DNA from: Cordia subcordata
Taxonomy: Eukaryota; Streptophyta; Magnoliopsida; Boraginales; Cordiaceae
Assembly: GCA_028554755.1 (NCBI GenBank)
Contig: JAPTOF010000001.1
Location: forward strand, 30,782,501 to 30,846,500
DNA length: 64,000 nucleotides
Direction of reading: 5' to 3'
The translations under genes were made by a program, and so were the position numbers. The notes beneath the pieces are model-generated. The model worked only from the letters and a program-made list of their open reading frames with translations, was not told the origin of the DNA and ran no database searches. Positions 20,601 to 32,188 of this stretch are shown here, in pieces. The number at the start of each line of letters is the position of its first letter. The first letter of the stretch is position 1.

Positions 20601-22998
20601 GTTGGTACCAGGACTGTATCACAGCAACAGGCAGTCTGGACAAAGACATATCATCCCTGACAAATGACATAACATTCAGCATGTCATAGCAGAATAAAGA
20701 TGTGCCGTGAAGGACATATGTAAAGACTGGGATAAAGTGCCATGCACATAGTCACAAAACAAGTTTCCACCTGAAGAGCCTTTGAAGAACACGGATGCTT
20801 GAGCCAGTTGTTGAGATAGAATATTGAGGATACAACGGCAGAACTACAAGTTTTGTAATTCTATCTCTCTTAATCTGTTGGAGGAAATGAGGGAAGAAAT
20901 TGAAAAATATAATAATCACTCAATAACATCCCATTACTGGGTAGTGCATACTCATAAAAGGGTAAAAAAATTGCCAATCACACAAAAAAGATGCAGTTTT
21001 AGATATTCAATCATAAAATTAGCAAGTAGAAGAAATACATATTCCATCATAAGTTATGAAATGAAGCTGGTTTCTTGCAGATGCCGGAAAACACGGAGGT
21101 ATATTAAAAGGGAACACATTAGAACAATGTAATTCACCATGTGTGCTTTAACTAGAACTTGCCTTGTGAATGGCTTCCTCTGTAAATGGGTGCCAATAAC
21201 GCATTGCAACATAGATATTTGCAAGGACATTCTTCACTTCTAGAGCCACTTTTAGTGCATCTGCCTGTAACAAAGACATCCAACTGTTTAGGAAATGTAT
21301 GGTTAAAATAAAGCAAAAGCAGAGTAAAGTACTACAGATTAGCTGAGAAGGAAATAATTCTTAGGACTAATACTTTAAACGCAGGTGTACCTGTTCGTCA
21401 GTTATTTTACGCAGAGGTGAACCACCTCCAATGGAAGCATAGCCTTCCTTGCTCTTGGGAGCCCGAAGGACTGAAATTAGCTGGGCCAATGGGCACTGGA
21501 GGAACCGAAACAATCTGGGAAGGCGGATAATATCCTGTTGCCAAATATCAAATCCATTAACACAATGCTTAATATATGCTGGAAGTATCTTACTATAATC
21601 CTATACTAGAATCTAAGAATGAGAGAAATAAAAATATTACAGGCATACAGGATCAGCAAATAAATTGTACAAGAACGGCTGAACATCATTTAGTGTATCA
21701 GGTCCTCCAAGATTTAATAGCAGAACTCCAATCTTTTCCCTTGCAGCATGTGAAGGGGATTCGATAGCACCTCCGGGAAAAGTGCACACTCTTTCAGAGC
21801 TCAATGCTTTCCCAACAAGATCTGTTTTTGTTACCAGCGGAAGGACAGACAATCCTCGAATAATATTGCTGTTCTTATCAGAAGAACTCGAGCACCAAAT
21901 CACAGAAGCAGAATGTGAAGAAAGACGACGGAGTTGCCTCCCTCCAAGTGAAATGTTGCAATTGTATGTCGCTAGTGATTTCCATCGAGGGCACAACCTA
22001 CAAAGACAGAGAACTGTTACCATCTCAGCGTGATTCATGGGGTTTCTCAAAAAACCAGAACGCCAAAGCAGATAACAAAGTCAAACCTATTCCGCAGCAG
22101 GAAAAGTCTTGGCTTCAATAATCCCAATATCTAAGAATCAAAATTTAAACTTCTAATGGAGTAAGACAATGCTAGACAGGGTATATTCCCAATTTTGGTA
22201 AAAATCTAGACCATTGGCCATATTACACCCGGTCTAGCATACTCTTAAGCCTTCCTTGATGGGAACATTCCAGATACATATATACGCTGTGGTTTAGCAA
22301 ATAAAACAGCAAGTAAACAATCCAAAACACCCTGCAGAAGCTACTCTAAGAAAATTTTAAGCAATTTTCAATTTAATCACACTCAATCTCTATAACATCT
22401 CAAAGGATCAACACTTCAACGACGACAAGAAAAATTATATATATAAAAAAAAAAACTAATCAAATCAATCAACTCTATCAATCCTCTATAACACTCAAGC
22501 CAAAAGAGGGAAAAAAAGAAAAGAACAAGAAGAAGAAGAACCTCAACAACAAAAATAGAAAGAAAATGGAAAGTTGTCGGCCTAACCCGAAGAAGACCCA
22601 TTAAATTAACCACGATCAGTTATCATTACTAGATCCGCACACACACGCACACATCAAACAATTCAGTTCTTCAAAAATCTTGTCCAATGTGCAAGCTTCA
22701 GGTTATCAGAAACGTTTCCGTCTATTCTACACAATCTTACCATGTATTTCGTAGGATTTTCATAAACCCCAAAAATCCCAACATCGAAAAAAAAAAAAAA
22801 AGCAACACATTTATTTAAAAATTCAATCTGGTCTCACATACCACCATGCAAGGACGCACACACAAACACATACACGTACAAGGAATAAGATTTTAGAGAA
22901 AGAGCTTACAAAGAAGAATTGTTGGTGAAGTAACGAAGATTCCGAGTGGGTATTTCCATTTGATGGGAAAGAACACGAGAGCTTGTTGATACATCCAT
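17664..22998 (-). CDS. FC1: Ferrochelatase, FC1 type, nine exons
   Basis: Inserts Fe2+ into protoporphyrin IX, the last step of haem synthesis, in plastids and possibly mitochondria. Exons in coding order: 22998-22910, 21997-21649, 21534-21391, 21264-21163, 20874-20771, 20656-20530, 20342-20190, 19952-19852, 17979-17664. They total 1,485 bp (494 aa), phases agree at every join and no stop interrupts. Residues 1-115 look like a Ser/Arg-rich transit peptide; the enzyme starts at [17 protein letters not shown] (119). FFSAHGVP holds the catalytic His313; [11 protein letters not shown] is at 393-403. A hydrophobic C-terminal segment (about 463-494, [20 protein letters not shown]) fits FC1, not the chlorophyll-binding tail of FC2. 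The exon-2 Met at 22050 lies in intron 1; I chose the ATG at 22998 because it splices in phase. All introns are GT-AG except intron 4 (GC-AG). Confidence 0.96.
17980..19851 (-). other. Intron 8 of the ferrochelatase gene, with a C/G-rich block
   Basis: At 1,872 bp this is the longest intron. It holds a run of C at 18,420-18,432 and, at 18,745-19,020, a block far richer in G and C than its surroundings (CCCCACCTCTACCGCCACCC on one side, GGTGGTGGTGGCTCTAGATG on the other). The block can be read as an 86-codon minus-strand or 91-codon plus-strand ORF, neither of which I recognise. It looks like an old insertion. Confidence 0.6.
21137..21162 (-). other. GC-AG splice donor of ferrochelatase intron 4
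   Basis: Exon 4 ends ...CACAAG and is followed by GCAAGT (21162-21157). AAG|GCAAGT is the consensus of the minor GC-AG donor class. The phase is right with the acceptor CCAACAG at 20,875, and no in-phase GT is nearby. Confidence 0.85.
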
Positions 22999-23319
22999 GG
23001 CCACCTTCTACAAACTTTCCAATTTTAGTATGCCTCTGTAATATGCATGTAAATATGTAAATGTGTTTGTAAGTTTTGGAAGAAGGAAAACTATTTTAAT
23101 TATTTCAAAAGGGTTGAATCTTAATGTGACCGGAATTTAATATTTGTGAATAATTTATATTTTTTTTAAATCTTTTTCTCAGCATAGTTTATATGGAGTA
23201 ATTATTAAACTTTTATTAGAAGTTATTATAGTTAGGACCATATTCATTGCTGACTTGGGATTTATTTTTGAGAAGCATCATAAGTGGACATTATGAATTT
23301 TCAACAGACACCTTTAATG

Positions 23320-23530
23320 TAATACACCAAACTGTTTGATCTTTTATTATTTAGTAGTTAGGCAAAGTCAATAAAAGACTGCCAAAATTATTGGTCCAAA
23401 CTTTCTCTCCAGCGAACCTGCAAATACAACTTTAGGTTGGGATTCGTTTTAATTTTTACGTTAAGTAGAACTTTTCTCATAAACCACAAGTAGAAGTGGC
23501 AATGGGACAAATATTCGGCCCATAAATGAA
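23320..23530 (+). repeat. Direct repeat copy 1
   Basis: Shares long blocks with 24236-24455, about 920 bp away, with scattered substitutions and short indels. The DNA between the copies is AT-rich and may be an inserted element. Confidence 0.75.
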
Positions 23531-24235
23531 CACGTTTGGCACATAGAAATAACATGAAATGAAATAATTTTTCTAATTTTTATTTTTCTTTTTTAATTTT
23601 TGTATTTGATGGAACTAGTTAAAGTTGGAAAGCACGTTCCGTTGGAATGACTTTTTTTTGGAAAAAGTTAAAAAATGTATTTCTTAATCAAACCGAGTAA
23701 ATGAATATTCTAACTCAAACGGGAATTACAAAAAAATAAAGTAACCAAAAAAATAACTTATCCCTCATTTACACTCTTACAAATTCTCAATCATTATAAA
23801 ATAAATAAAAATAGAAAAAATAAAAATTTGAAAAAATTAAAAATAAGACGTGTTTCTTTCATTTTTAACTCTAATATACCCAAAAAAATATGAATAATTT
23901 TATTGGATGGTTAATTTTTCTTTCTCAATTATGTTAAACGAGTAAATAAATTGAAATATAATGTTGAAATAAAAAATTGAATAATTAATGACATGTTTTA
24001 ATGCTGATCAAAAGACTACTGCATATTAATTTATGTCATATTAAAAAACAAGTATAGTATAATTGAATTAATTTTTATTCTATTCTTACTTGTCAGAGTT
24101 AATTTACCAAACATATGAAATAAAATTGTTATTCCATTCTAATTTTTTTATGATTTTCGTCAAATACAAAAAGAAAAAAAAACAACCATTTTATAATCAT
24201 TTTACTTTGAATAAACATTCCTTTTCAAACCGTTT

Positions 24236-24455
24236 CATACACCAAATGGATAATAAACCAACTATTGATCTTTCATTACGTAGTAGTTAGGCAAAGTCAA
24301 TAAAAGTCTGCCAAAACTATTGCACTTACTTTCTCTCCAGTCGTCCTACAAATACAACTTTAGCTTGGGATTCGTTTTAATTTTTACTGTAAATATAACT
24401 CTACTCATTGTGGTTAACCACAAGTAGAGGTGACAACTGGACCTTCCCCACAAAT
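24236..24455 (+). repeat. Direct repeat copy 2
   Basis: Partner of 23320-23530; same order of blocks, including GCAAAGTCAATAAAAG(T/A)CTG and ACCACAAGTAGA(G/A)GTG. Confidence 0.75.
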
Positions 24456-24716
24456 GAATTGTTCTCAAATTCGATTAAAATTAAATGAAAATTTCAAATC
24501 TCGGAATGTCCTAAATATGCAACTACCGAATATCTCGAACTAGAGTTAAAAAATCAAAATTAAATAAAAATTTTAATCCTAGAACATATAAGGCCCGCAA
24601 AATGTGAAAGTTTTTTAGTAGAATACAAAATATGTTCTCGAAACCCACGAAACTCAAAAAGGAAACTCATATCCAAATTAAATCACGTAAAAAACTAAAA
24701 AGTTAAATAAATTCTC

Positions 24717-26425
24717 TGTTGCACAGAGAATGAATCCAAGGGGGTGAATTGGATTATTGGCACTAATTAGCACTTAAAACTCTTAACAAATGTTTTACGC
24801 AAAAGCACGTACAAAATTCAAAGTAAGTACTTGAAATATGAAGAGTATAGGGTTAAGAAGATCAAACGTAGCGATTTAGAGTGATTCGAACTCCCGAGGG
24901 CCTAGTCTAATACCTAAGATCTTTCCTTCGGGTTTCAGAAACTTCACTAGTAAATCAGCTTCTTGCTAGTATATTGTAGAAGCGTAGAACAACAATCATA
25001 ACCCTTGCTTGACCACAAGGACGACAAGTATTAATCCAATACTTGAGGATTTCAACCTTTCACTCTTTAGAGAAGCTCCTCACATATATGCTACCCAAGA
25101 GTAAAGAAACTCACACCTAATGTAATAGTAGAGAGTTTGGTATACAAGAACTTTTTGTGAGCAAGTGTACAAGGTATGTAAATCTTCCTATGTTCCTCTA
25201 AATAGATAAGCAATTTATGAGCTCAAGAACTTGATCAATGAATGCCAATAATATGCAATCAATGAAGATAGTAATAAATGACGCAAAATTGCAGAAGAGA
25301 GAGTGTATTGAATGCTAAAGAGCTAGTGAATATGTTTTGATCAAGTTATATCTGAGTTGAGAGAAGAGGGGCATATTTATAAGCCCAAAAAGTAAGTCTC
25401 CCAACGGTCAAATTTTAGTAACAACTCAAGGGCTACCGGAATACTCTAGCGATTGACCCCCTGGGTGTGCCGGTAGTTCTAGTATTAGAACACTCTACCG
25501 GTCGACCAGTAAGCTCTTCCGATAGAGCAACAATGCTCACTGTTTTTATCACAGAGCTAGTCGATACCTGTGTAGCCCAATAGTTGCAGAAAAAGCTGAA
25601 AAGGTTGTTTAACTTTTTGCCAAAAAGCTTTTACACATCAAATTAACAGTAGAAGCATTTTTTTGCAGAATTTTGAAAGCTCAAGACACCTACTAATATA
25701 ACATATTTCTAATCTCATTAATGCAACATCAACCAACTTGTAAAAACATTAAATGCAAAGCTAAAACTTGCACTCAATCAAGATTTTTATAGATTTTATA
25801 TGAGGAAATGGTATATGCAAGTTATTTACCTATAGATACAAATATATAATACAAAATAGTTCAAATATCTATAGTGTAAAGTCTATATGCACTTTTACTG
25901 CAAAGCCATGCATATATATGCATATATAATATCAAAAATATCAAGTGATGTATGCTACAGTATATGCAACTTCCAAAATACAAGGATATAGACTTCAAAG
26001 TTGTATTTTCTGCAAGAAAAGTCATTTGAATGCAGCTTTAAGCATGTATATACTTATAATGATAAGAATAAGAGAAATAGAAAGAATATATAAATGTATT
26101 AAGGAGAAAAGATGATCAAGTATAAAAGAATTAAGACCTATGAGCAAAATTCATGAAGATTTCTTGCAATGTACTAAGTTATTAAGCTCATATCATTTTG
26201 CTTATGTACTAAGATCAACTTAATATAAGACTAAACGAGAAAAAGAGCAATAACTACAAGTTACCCAACCTTCATGAACCATGCTCCATTACCATGCTTC
26301 ATCTCCTTTCTTTGCTCAAGAATGCTACTGTGCAAGATTTTGAATATACTAAAGTAGTAGCAATTGGAGACATCAAAATATAATTAACATAAGTAAATTA
26401 ATATACTAATCTGATATATTCAACA
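24717..26425 (-). mobile_element. Solo LTR with 5-bp target duplication, probably copia (SIRE/Maximus-like)
   Basis: The 1,709-bp sequence begins TGTTGCACAG and ends ATATTCAACA, with a short TGTTG/CAACA inverted end. TTCTC stands directly on both sides (24712-24716 and 26426-26430), a perfect 5-bp target duplication. No interior with gag or pol and no second LTR is present, as after recombination between two LTRs. The minus strand near the low end reads CCAATTCACCCCCTTGGATT, like the 3' end of SIRE/Maximus LTRs, which is why I give minus; the family is inferred. Confidence 0.85.
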
Positions 26426-26839
26426 TTCTCTAATTTAACTCCCAAAAAATTAAATGCTATCTCTAAAAATGCATTAAAAGGATAAAGTAAACTTCTAAAA
26501 AATTACTTATCAAATTTCAACAAACTCTTTCACGTCAAACTCAAGAGATTATAATTTGACTCTTGTTTCCAACTTTTTGTATAAAAATACCTAAAGCAGA
26601 AAAGTGGAGAAAAGTTTTGCAATTTGGCCTTCAGCGTTCAAATAGAACAAAAGTTCAGAGAATTTCTAGTAACGACTTCCATATATTGCTATATTTGCAA
26701 GAAATGAATTGGAAGTTTCTAGTAGGGCTCTAATGCAATAAAATCATGGCTTTTTTCAGTTCAATCAATTTAGAGGCAGCTCAGTTTCGAGGATGAGAAA
26801 TAAAACAAAAAAAAAACAAATGAAAATGTAAAAAGTAAT

Positions 26840-27250
26840 TGTTAGGAAATTAGGATGCAAAAACACACACATATAATGGAATATTGCACGAATCCCAGAG
26901 AAAAAGGCATAGACACAATTTAATGTGGTTCGACACTCTGCTTATGTCCACGAAATTCTCCATTAAATGAAAAAAGATCATGAAAGATGATGACTTTTTA
27001 CACCGCAAGAAAAGTCTAAATCCTTTCCCTAATAGTGCTTACAATGGTTCTCTCTCACAAGACTAGAACAAATGTAAGACACCCAATAACTACATATAAG
27101 AGACCTATTTATAAGAAAGAATTCCTTGTCCTTTAAGACAAAGTTTTCCTTCTACACTATTCCAAACAAGCCTAGAATTTGGGCTAATCCTAAGACTCTT
27201 AGTTGTTCTCAAAATGGGCCCAGGCTCTGCACAAAAACCACAACCCAACA
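26840..27250 (-). repeat. 3' LTR of a copia-type element
   Basis: On the minus strand it starts TGTTGGGTTGTG and ends TTTCCTAACA. It contains GTGGACATAAGCAGAGTGTC and TTTCTCTGGGATTCGTGC, phrases typical of plant copia LTRs ahead of a tRNA-Met primer site. The interior lies at higher coordinates. Confidence 0.8.
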
Positions 27251-28085
27251 AGTTTTTCCCTTGGCGAGAAATGCTAAGAATCTAAACAATAGGCGAGAAT
27301 GTCACTCTTCTATTACTCTCAGTGTTCACTCGAGATTCTTCACACTTGTTGTTACCATCTCTAAGCGTTGTGCATCCCTCCAAGTAGCATACATGTTTCT
27401 CATTCTTTCTTCCTTCAAGAATTAGTTCATCTCCATGATACACTTTGCAGTAATCTCCCTTACTAATAAAACCTTGCAACTATGTCTTTTTTTAGCCTTT
27501 ATTAACATCCTCGCTTACCGCTAACAATAATTATTATCATCACTATCAACAATGGTCATTAAGTTCTCACCATAGTTCTTCTCCTTGTGCTTAAATCTCC
27601 ACTCGTTCTTTATGTCCTCCCTCAAATGTGGTGTTTTACTCTATAGTAGTATCATTCTTGATCGTCTTCAATGCTTATAAGCTCAACCACTAAATCATTG
27701 AACTTGTTGATATGATCTTGGATAATGGTTCCCTTTTCCATCTTCAACGAGTAGAGTTCCATCTTTAAATATAACTGGTTGGTGATTGACTTCGATTCAT
27801 AAGTATTTCCAACTTCTAGAACACATTCTTTGTCGTTACCTTATTCATCACATAACATTTGATTTGTGGTGTTAGTGCCAATTGAATTCTACTAATGGCT
27901 CTTCTCTGTAAGGTCTTCCACTTTGTATCATTGATTTCAACAGTTTTCATTTCTTCCAACTCTTAGCTAAGGCCTTGTTGCATCAAAAGGTTCTCAATAG
28001 TATTTTCCAAAGGTTGAAGTTAATGTTTCCATCGAACATGAGAATTCCAAACTTTCATTCAAGTCGACATCATGACTTCTATGCA
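27251..28085 (-). pseudogene. Copia gag and pre-integrase remnants
   Basis: On the minus strand, 28,085-27,560 holds gag pieces: FDGN..FNLW near the start, DTKWKTLQRRAISRIQLALT and IKCYVMNK in the middle, then LKMELYSLKMEKGTIIQDHI in a shifted frame. From 27,480 the 65-codon piece MQGFISKGDYCKVYHGDELI followed by LEGRKNEKHVCYLEG resembles the segment before integrase in copia pol. Integrase, reverse transcriptase and RNase H are missing, so a large internal deletion joins pre-integrase nearly to the LTR. There is no 5' LTR. Confidence 0.7.
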
Positions 28086-28809
28086 CCAAATCTGCTAAAA
28101 CTCAGCAATATAGCAAGAATATGGCAAAATTGATGCAAAATGGATTCAAGATGTTGGAAAATATAGGTGGCCCTCAGTCAACTCAGTCAAATCCAAATAT
28201 CCCTCGGTTAATGCTTGTCAAACCTCTTGTTTGACTTTTTAGTGAGTTCACACCAAAAGCTATACAGGTGTGGTATACTGAAATAAAGCCCCATTAGCAG
28301 CCAATCACATGTTGGGCTGCGCCTTCCTTTTATGCTTTGTGTTACACTTGATCAAGCTCTCTCTTAATCAAAGCTTTACTAAGTCTAACTGCTTAGAGCA
28401 AACAAGCTTACCAAACCCTTAGTACCCATGAAACACCGGAATGTTGCCTTCTTCTTCCTTACCCGAACAAAACCTAACTTGATCCAACAACTACCTAAGA
28501 CCCGACTCACACCTATCTTGAGATCCAACCATTAGATTGTCACAAAATTTCAACTGTAGCCTCTTTGTCACACATAGATTCACCGAGGCCTCTTATATTG
28601 TTGATTGAACACCAACAGCACGCTCATTATCACATCAACAAGTCGCAACTTCTTCATCTTCTAAGATGACTTTCCCAGTAGCAAAACACAATGAAGGGTA
28701 TCGAATATGTCCAATCCTTGGCGTGATTAGTTTGGTATGGTTTGGTTCTAGTGAGACCTTTTTCTCTAGTGAATTGCATTGTTCCCCTGAGTAGTGCACG
28801 TCACTGTGC

Positions 28810-28853
<44 letters not shown>

Positions 28854-31117
28854 TTTTTAGATAAACTAAAGGGATTGTTTTTGTGAGATGAGGACATGTA
28901 CAAAATATCTCATACAAGAAGCCATAAGGGCATCATTACTATTCATTAACATTATTCATTGAATGGTTTTCAAAAGAATGGTGGAAAAGGCTACAACAAC
29001 TTTGACTGAATTCCATATGTGATCTTGAATGTGTCCAAAAAGTATGCCATGGAAATAAAATAATGATGACCTTAAAAGATGAAAGTATGGGTTTGTATTA
29101 GATGCTATGCACATGAAAGTTATTATATTCACATATGTGCATATATGTGCGAAAGTTATTATTTATAACCAAGAGTTAGAAAATCATACATTATACTAAA
29201 AAGAAGTAGGGTTTTTCCTACTTACCTTTCTTGGGACGATCTACACCTGTCAAGATTTGAACTCCTTGAACCAACAGTCAAAATCTAGTACGAGAACCCC
29301 TTGCTTATAGTGATCGAATAACTCCCTACAGCACCCGAACTCATTCCTCTCTTCCTCTTGTGTGGAGGCTATCAACGAAAGATAAATATTTATTACCCTT
29401 CTCTAGATTTTCAATCTAGTGCTAGGCTCTAAGAAACTTTTATTAATAACTCACTTGTATCCAAGTCCAATTAGCACTTTTTCTAGCCTATAAAACAAAA
29501 TAATTATCTAGCCTGTAAAACAAAATAATTAACTTTATATAAATTTTTTTTACAAGTCAATTGGTCTTAAGATTATGGGCCGTTATAGTATATAATAAAT
29601 GTTTTACACACATAAAGACGTAACATGAGTTTAGATTGTTTAGTATATCCACTTTAATGAAAAAAAATTTAAAGAGTTTGGCCTAGGTTTTGGGCAGTTA
29701 AAATGCTTTTTTTGAAGTTTAAAAGTTGAAAGAGACCTATTTGACCCATTTTAAAAGTGCTTTTGAGTAAAAGCTAAAATTGAAAAAAAAAAAAAAGCTC
29801 CAAATTGGAGCTTCTCAAAAATATCTTTTGTGAAGCTGTTTTTAAAATATACGGGAATCTGTTTTTATTTTTTTCTCTAAAAAATTCCCCTTCTATATTT
29901 TTAATTATCTAACGTTGCTTTTAACTATTAGGTTCCTTTTACATTCCTCTTTTCATCAAAACATTACATTATTTATTAAAATTGCTAACATCTTTCTTAG
30001 AGTTTCTCCACCTCCATTATCAAGTATTGTCTCTTTGTATACACACACATACACATTCAACCTTACCTGATAGCTTCTCATGTGTACTTTTGGTTCTACC
30101 TTTCAGCTTTCGCACCATCAATAGTACTCTTCAATATTGCACGAAATATATAACTCTTTCCTGAAAATGGCCACTCTAGATAGTAATTGTGTATATACAA
30201 AAGTCAACCACCTAATTAATTAATCATTTTTTATATAGATATAAATAATAATGTCAATCAAAAGCAACCAAAATCTATACTACTCGACTCTAAATGTTTA
30301 CAAAACATTAGATATTTAAAATATAAAAGTTTTTTTTTTGTCTACTTAGCTTCAATAAATTCTGCTTTAGTTTATGAAACATTAGACAACACCTATCTAA
30401 GAACGTTAGTTTAATTAGCATTTTTTTTTCTCCATAAAATATAAAAGTATTTTCTTCTTTTGTTTTTTTGCAAAAGAAAATCAAATGCTTTTACTTTAAT
30501 TAATTTGTACTTACTACCTACATTGTCCTGTTATATGTACTTTTAATTTTACTTTGGCCAAGTTTTTTTATGGTAACATATTATCATTAGTTTGTCAACG
30601 TCGTGAATAGTGATGTGTGATTGCACTCACACGTAAGGAAAAGGTCGTGGAAAAGGCATTAATCTGTCTTCTAAAATGGCTCATGGATTAATATTTCAGG
30701 TAAAAATATCCCATTAATTCACTAAAGTGATTGATAACTATTACTTAAATTAATTTGCTATTACATTTATTAGAATTATTTTCTAATTGATGTCTTTAAG
30801 GAGTTCATGTATATATATTAATTTTCATGTGGCCTAAAAACACCCCTTCCCTGGTTAAATTGTTAGTCTGTTGTTATTTACTTTTATAGTATTATGTTTA
30901 AATCATTTAGAATGGGGCTATTTGGATATTAGTTTTTTTAATATGAAGATACAAAGACCTACAATTAAGCTCTTCTAGGTTTTTGTGCTTCCATTGGAAA
31001 ATATATTTGTGACTTCTTTGTGTGTAATGCATGTGTAGTTAATTACTTAAATTTTATAGTTGTTCCTAGATTGGTGGCACCAAATAAAACAATTGTTAGT
31101 ACTTTCTTATATGATGA
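28086..31117. other. Spacer, no gene seen; (AT)n microsatellite at 28815-28849
   Basis: AT-rich sequence. A clean (AT)n run lies at about 28,815-28,849 just upstream of a T-run. The only ORF near 60 codons (29982-30164) is not recognised. A run of A at 29,782 followed by AGCTCCAAATTGGAGCTTCT is a small palindrome. Confidence 0.5.
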
Positions 31118-32040
31118 AACTTAGAAAAGAAGTAAGGCATTTTGGGATGAACTTGCATAAGAGAAATTTATAAGGATTTGTCTAGTTGAGGAGTAGACAG
31201 GTAATAAATCAGGTATCTATTTCAATATGATAGCATGGAATTGAAAATGTTATTACTAGGTTCAATGAAGAAACTGGAAAGGATTACTAGTATAAGCAAC
31301 TAAAAAATAAGTAAGACAACCTTAAGACATAGTGGCCAGTTTGAAATATATTGATAAGAAAGGAGACTGGTCTTGAATGGGAAAAAGACAATTGCTGCGA
31401 GTGATGACTACTGGGAGATTGATATAGGTAATTTAAAATATTAGTAAATATGGAGTTAATATTACAGACTTAAGTAAAACTAAGTATTGATTTGAGCACA
31501 TCTCGCAAAAAAAAAAGTATTGATTTTAGCATGCAGGAAATACCTTATGCTATTAAATTTACAGAATGCCTTATTTATGACTGATGATATGAACACCTTA
31601 TTTAAGGATGCAATGGCAACTAGAGAACGTGCCTTTAGTCCATTATTCATCAAACAATGCATATTATCTATAAGAATGACATAAGGAATGGTGATGAGGG
31701 TGTGGAAGGTGAGGGTGAAGATATTCTAGTTCTCTAGTTGAAAAAAGGAAGCAAAAAGCTAAGAAAAATCATAGTAGTATTATTGTGTAGGTATTGCAAC
31801 AACTACAAGAGCTAGTGAACTTTGCCAAATCACAACACAAATATATAACTAATGAGACAATTACCATACCTACATCAACCAATCATAATAGTGTGCAATT
31901 CATGATGAGCTATATTCAGACTTTACTTGACTTTAAGTTGGGATTTAAATTATATTTTAATCTTTACATACTAAGGTTAAAGAAGATAAATCATAAGACA
32001 TAATGGGCTATGGAAGAGCCAAATATCTAAGTGCAATGGA
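31118..32040 (+). pseudogene. Myb/SANT-like ORF of a PIF/Harbinger element, decayed
   Basis: The piece 31,140-31,420 reads, in shifting frames, FWDELA, then TRFNEETGKDY, QLKNK and DYWEI-like parts, which fits the Myb/SANT-like DNA-binding protein (PF12776 type) that partners PIF/Harbinger transposases. Further downstream, to about 32,040, DDMNTLFKDAMATRERAFSP (31,580-31,640) and a Gly/Glu-rich run continue the same gene. Many stops and frameshifts show that it is dead. It would bind the element's ends and help the transposase into the nucleus; this is known of the family and not tested here. Confidence 0.6.
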
Positions 32041-32157
32041 TGCACAAAATGCTTCAAAGGAAGAGACAACATTAATTTATTATCATATTTAGTTTCTTTA
32101 TTAATTTATAGACGTATTTTTCACTTGGATTTAGGGAGCATCAATTATTTTTATCTA

Positions 32158-32188
32158 CTAGTGTGAGGGGACCGCACAAGGTGCGGTC
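32158..32188 (-). mobile_element. Helitron-like 3' terminus
   Basis: On the minus strand a perfect hairpin, GACCGCAC-CTT-GTGCGGTC (32188-32170), is followed 8 bases later by CTAG and then host T. Hairpin plus CTRR plus T is the classic Helitron 3' end. The element would extend to higher coordinates; I could not find its 5' TC end. Confidence 0.6.

Larger units (their letters stand above)
22999..24716. other. Spacer upstream of ferrochelatase, with a 210-bp direct repeat
   Basis: This holds the ferrochelatase promoter (no clear TATA seen) and AT-rich DNA. Two direct copies of about 210 bp, at 23320-23530 and 24236-24455, share TAGTAGTTAGGCAAAGTCAA, TTTCTCTCCAG and TTGGGATTCGTTTTAATTTT. A 66-codon ORF (24090-24290) is not recognised. 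Confidence 0.7.

Noticed and set aside
21637..22050. ATG at 22050 as the start of ferrochelatase.
   Set aside because: It lies upstream of a good splice acceptor (CTTTGTAG) at 21,998; an ATG exon at 22998 with donor GTAAGC joins in phase and gives a transit-peptide-like start.
17664..22998. FC2 identity of the ferrochelatase.
   Set aside because: The C-terminus is short and hydrophobic as in FC1 and lacks the linker and chlorophyll-binding motif of FC2.
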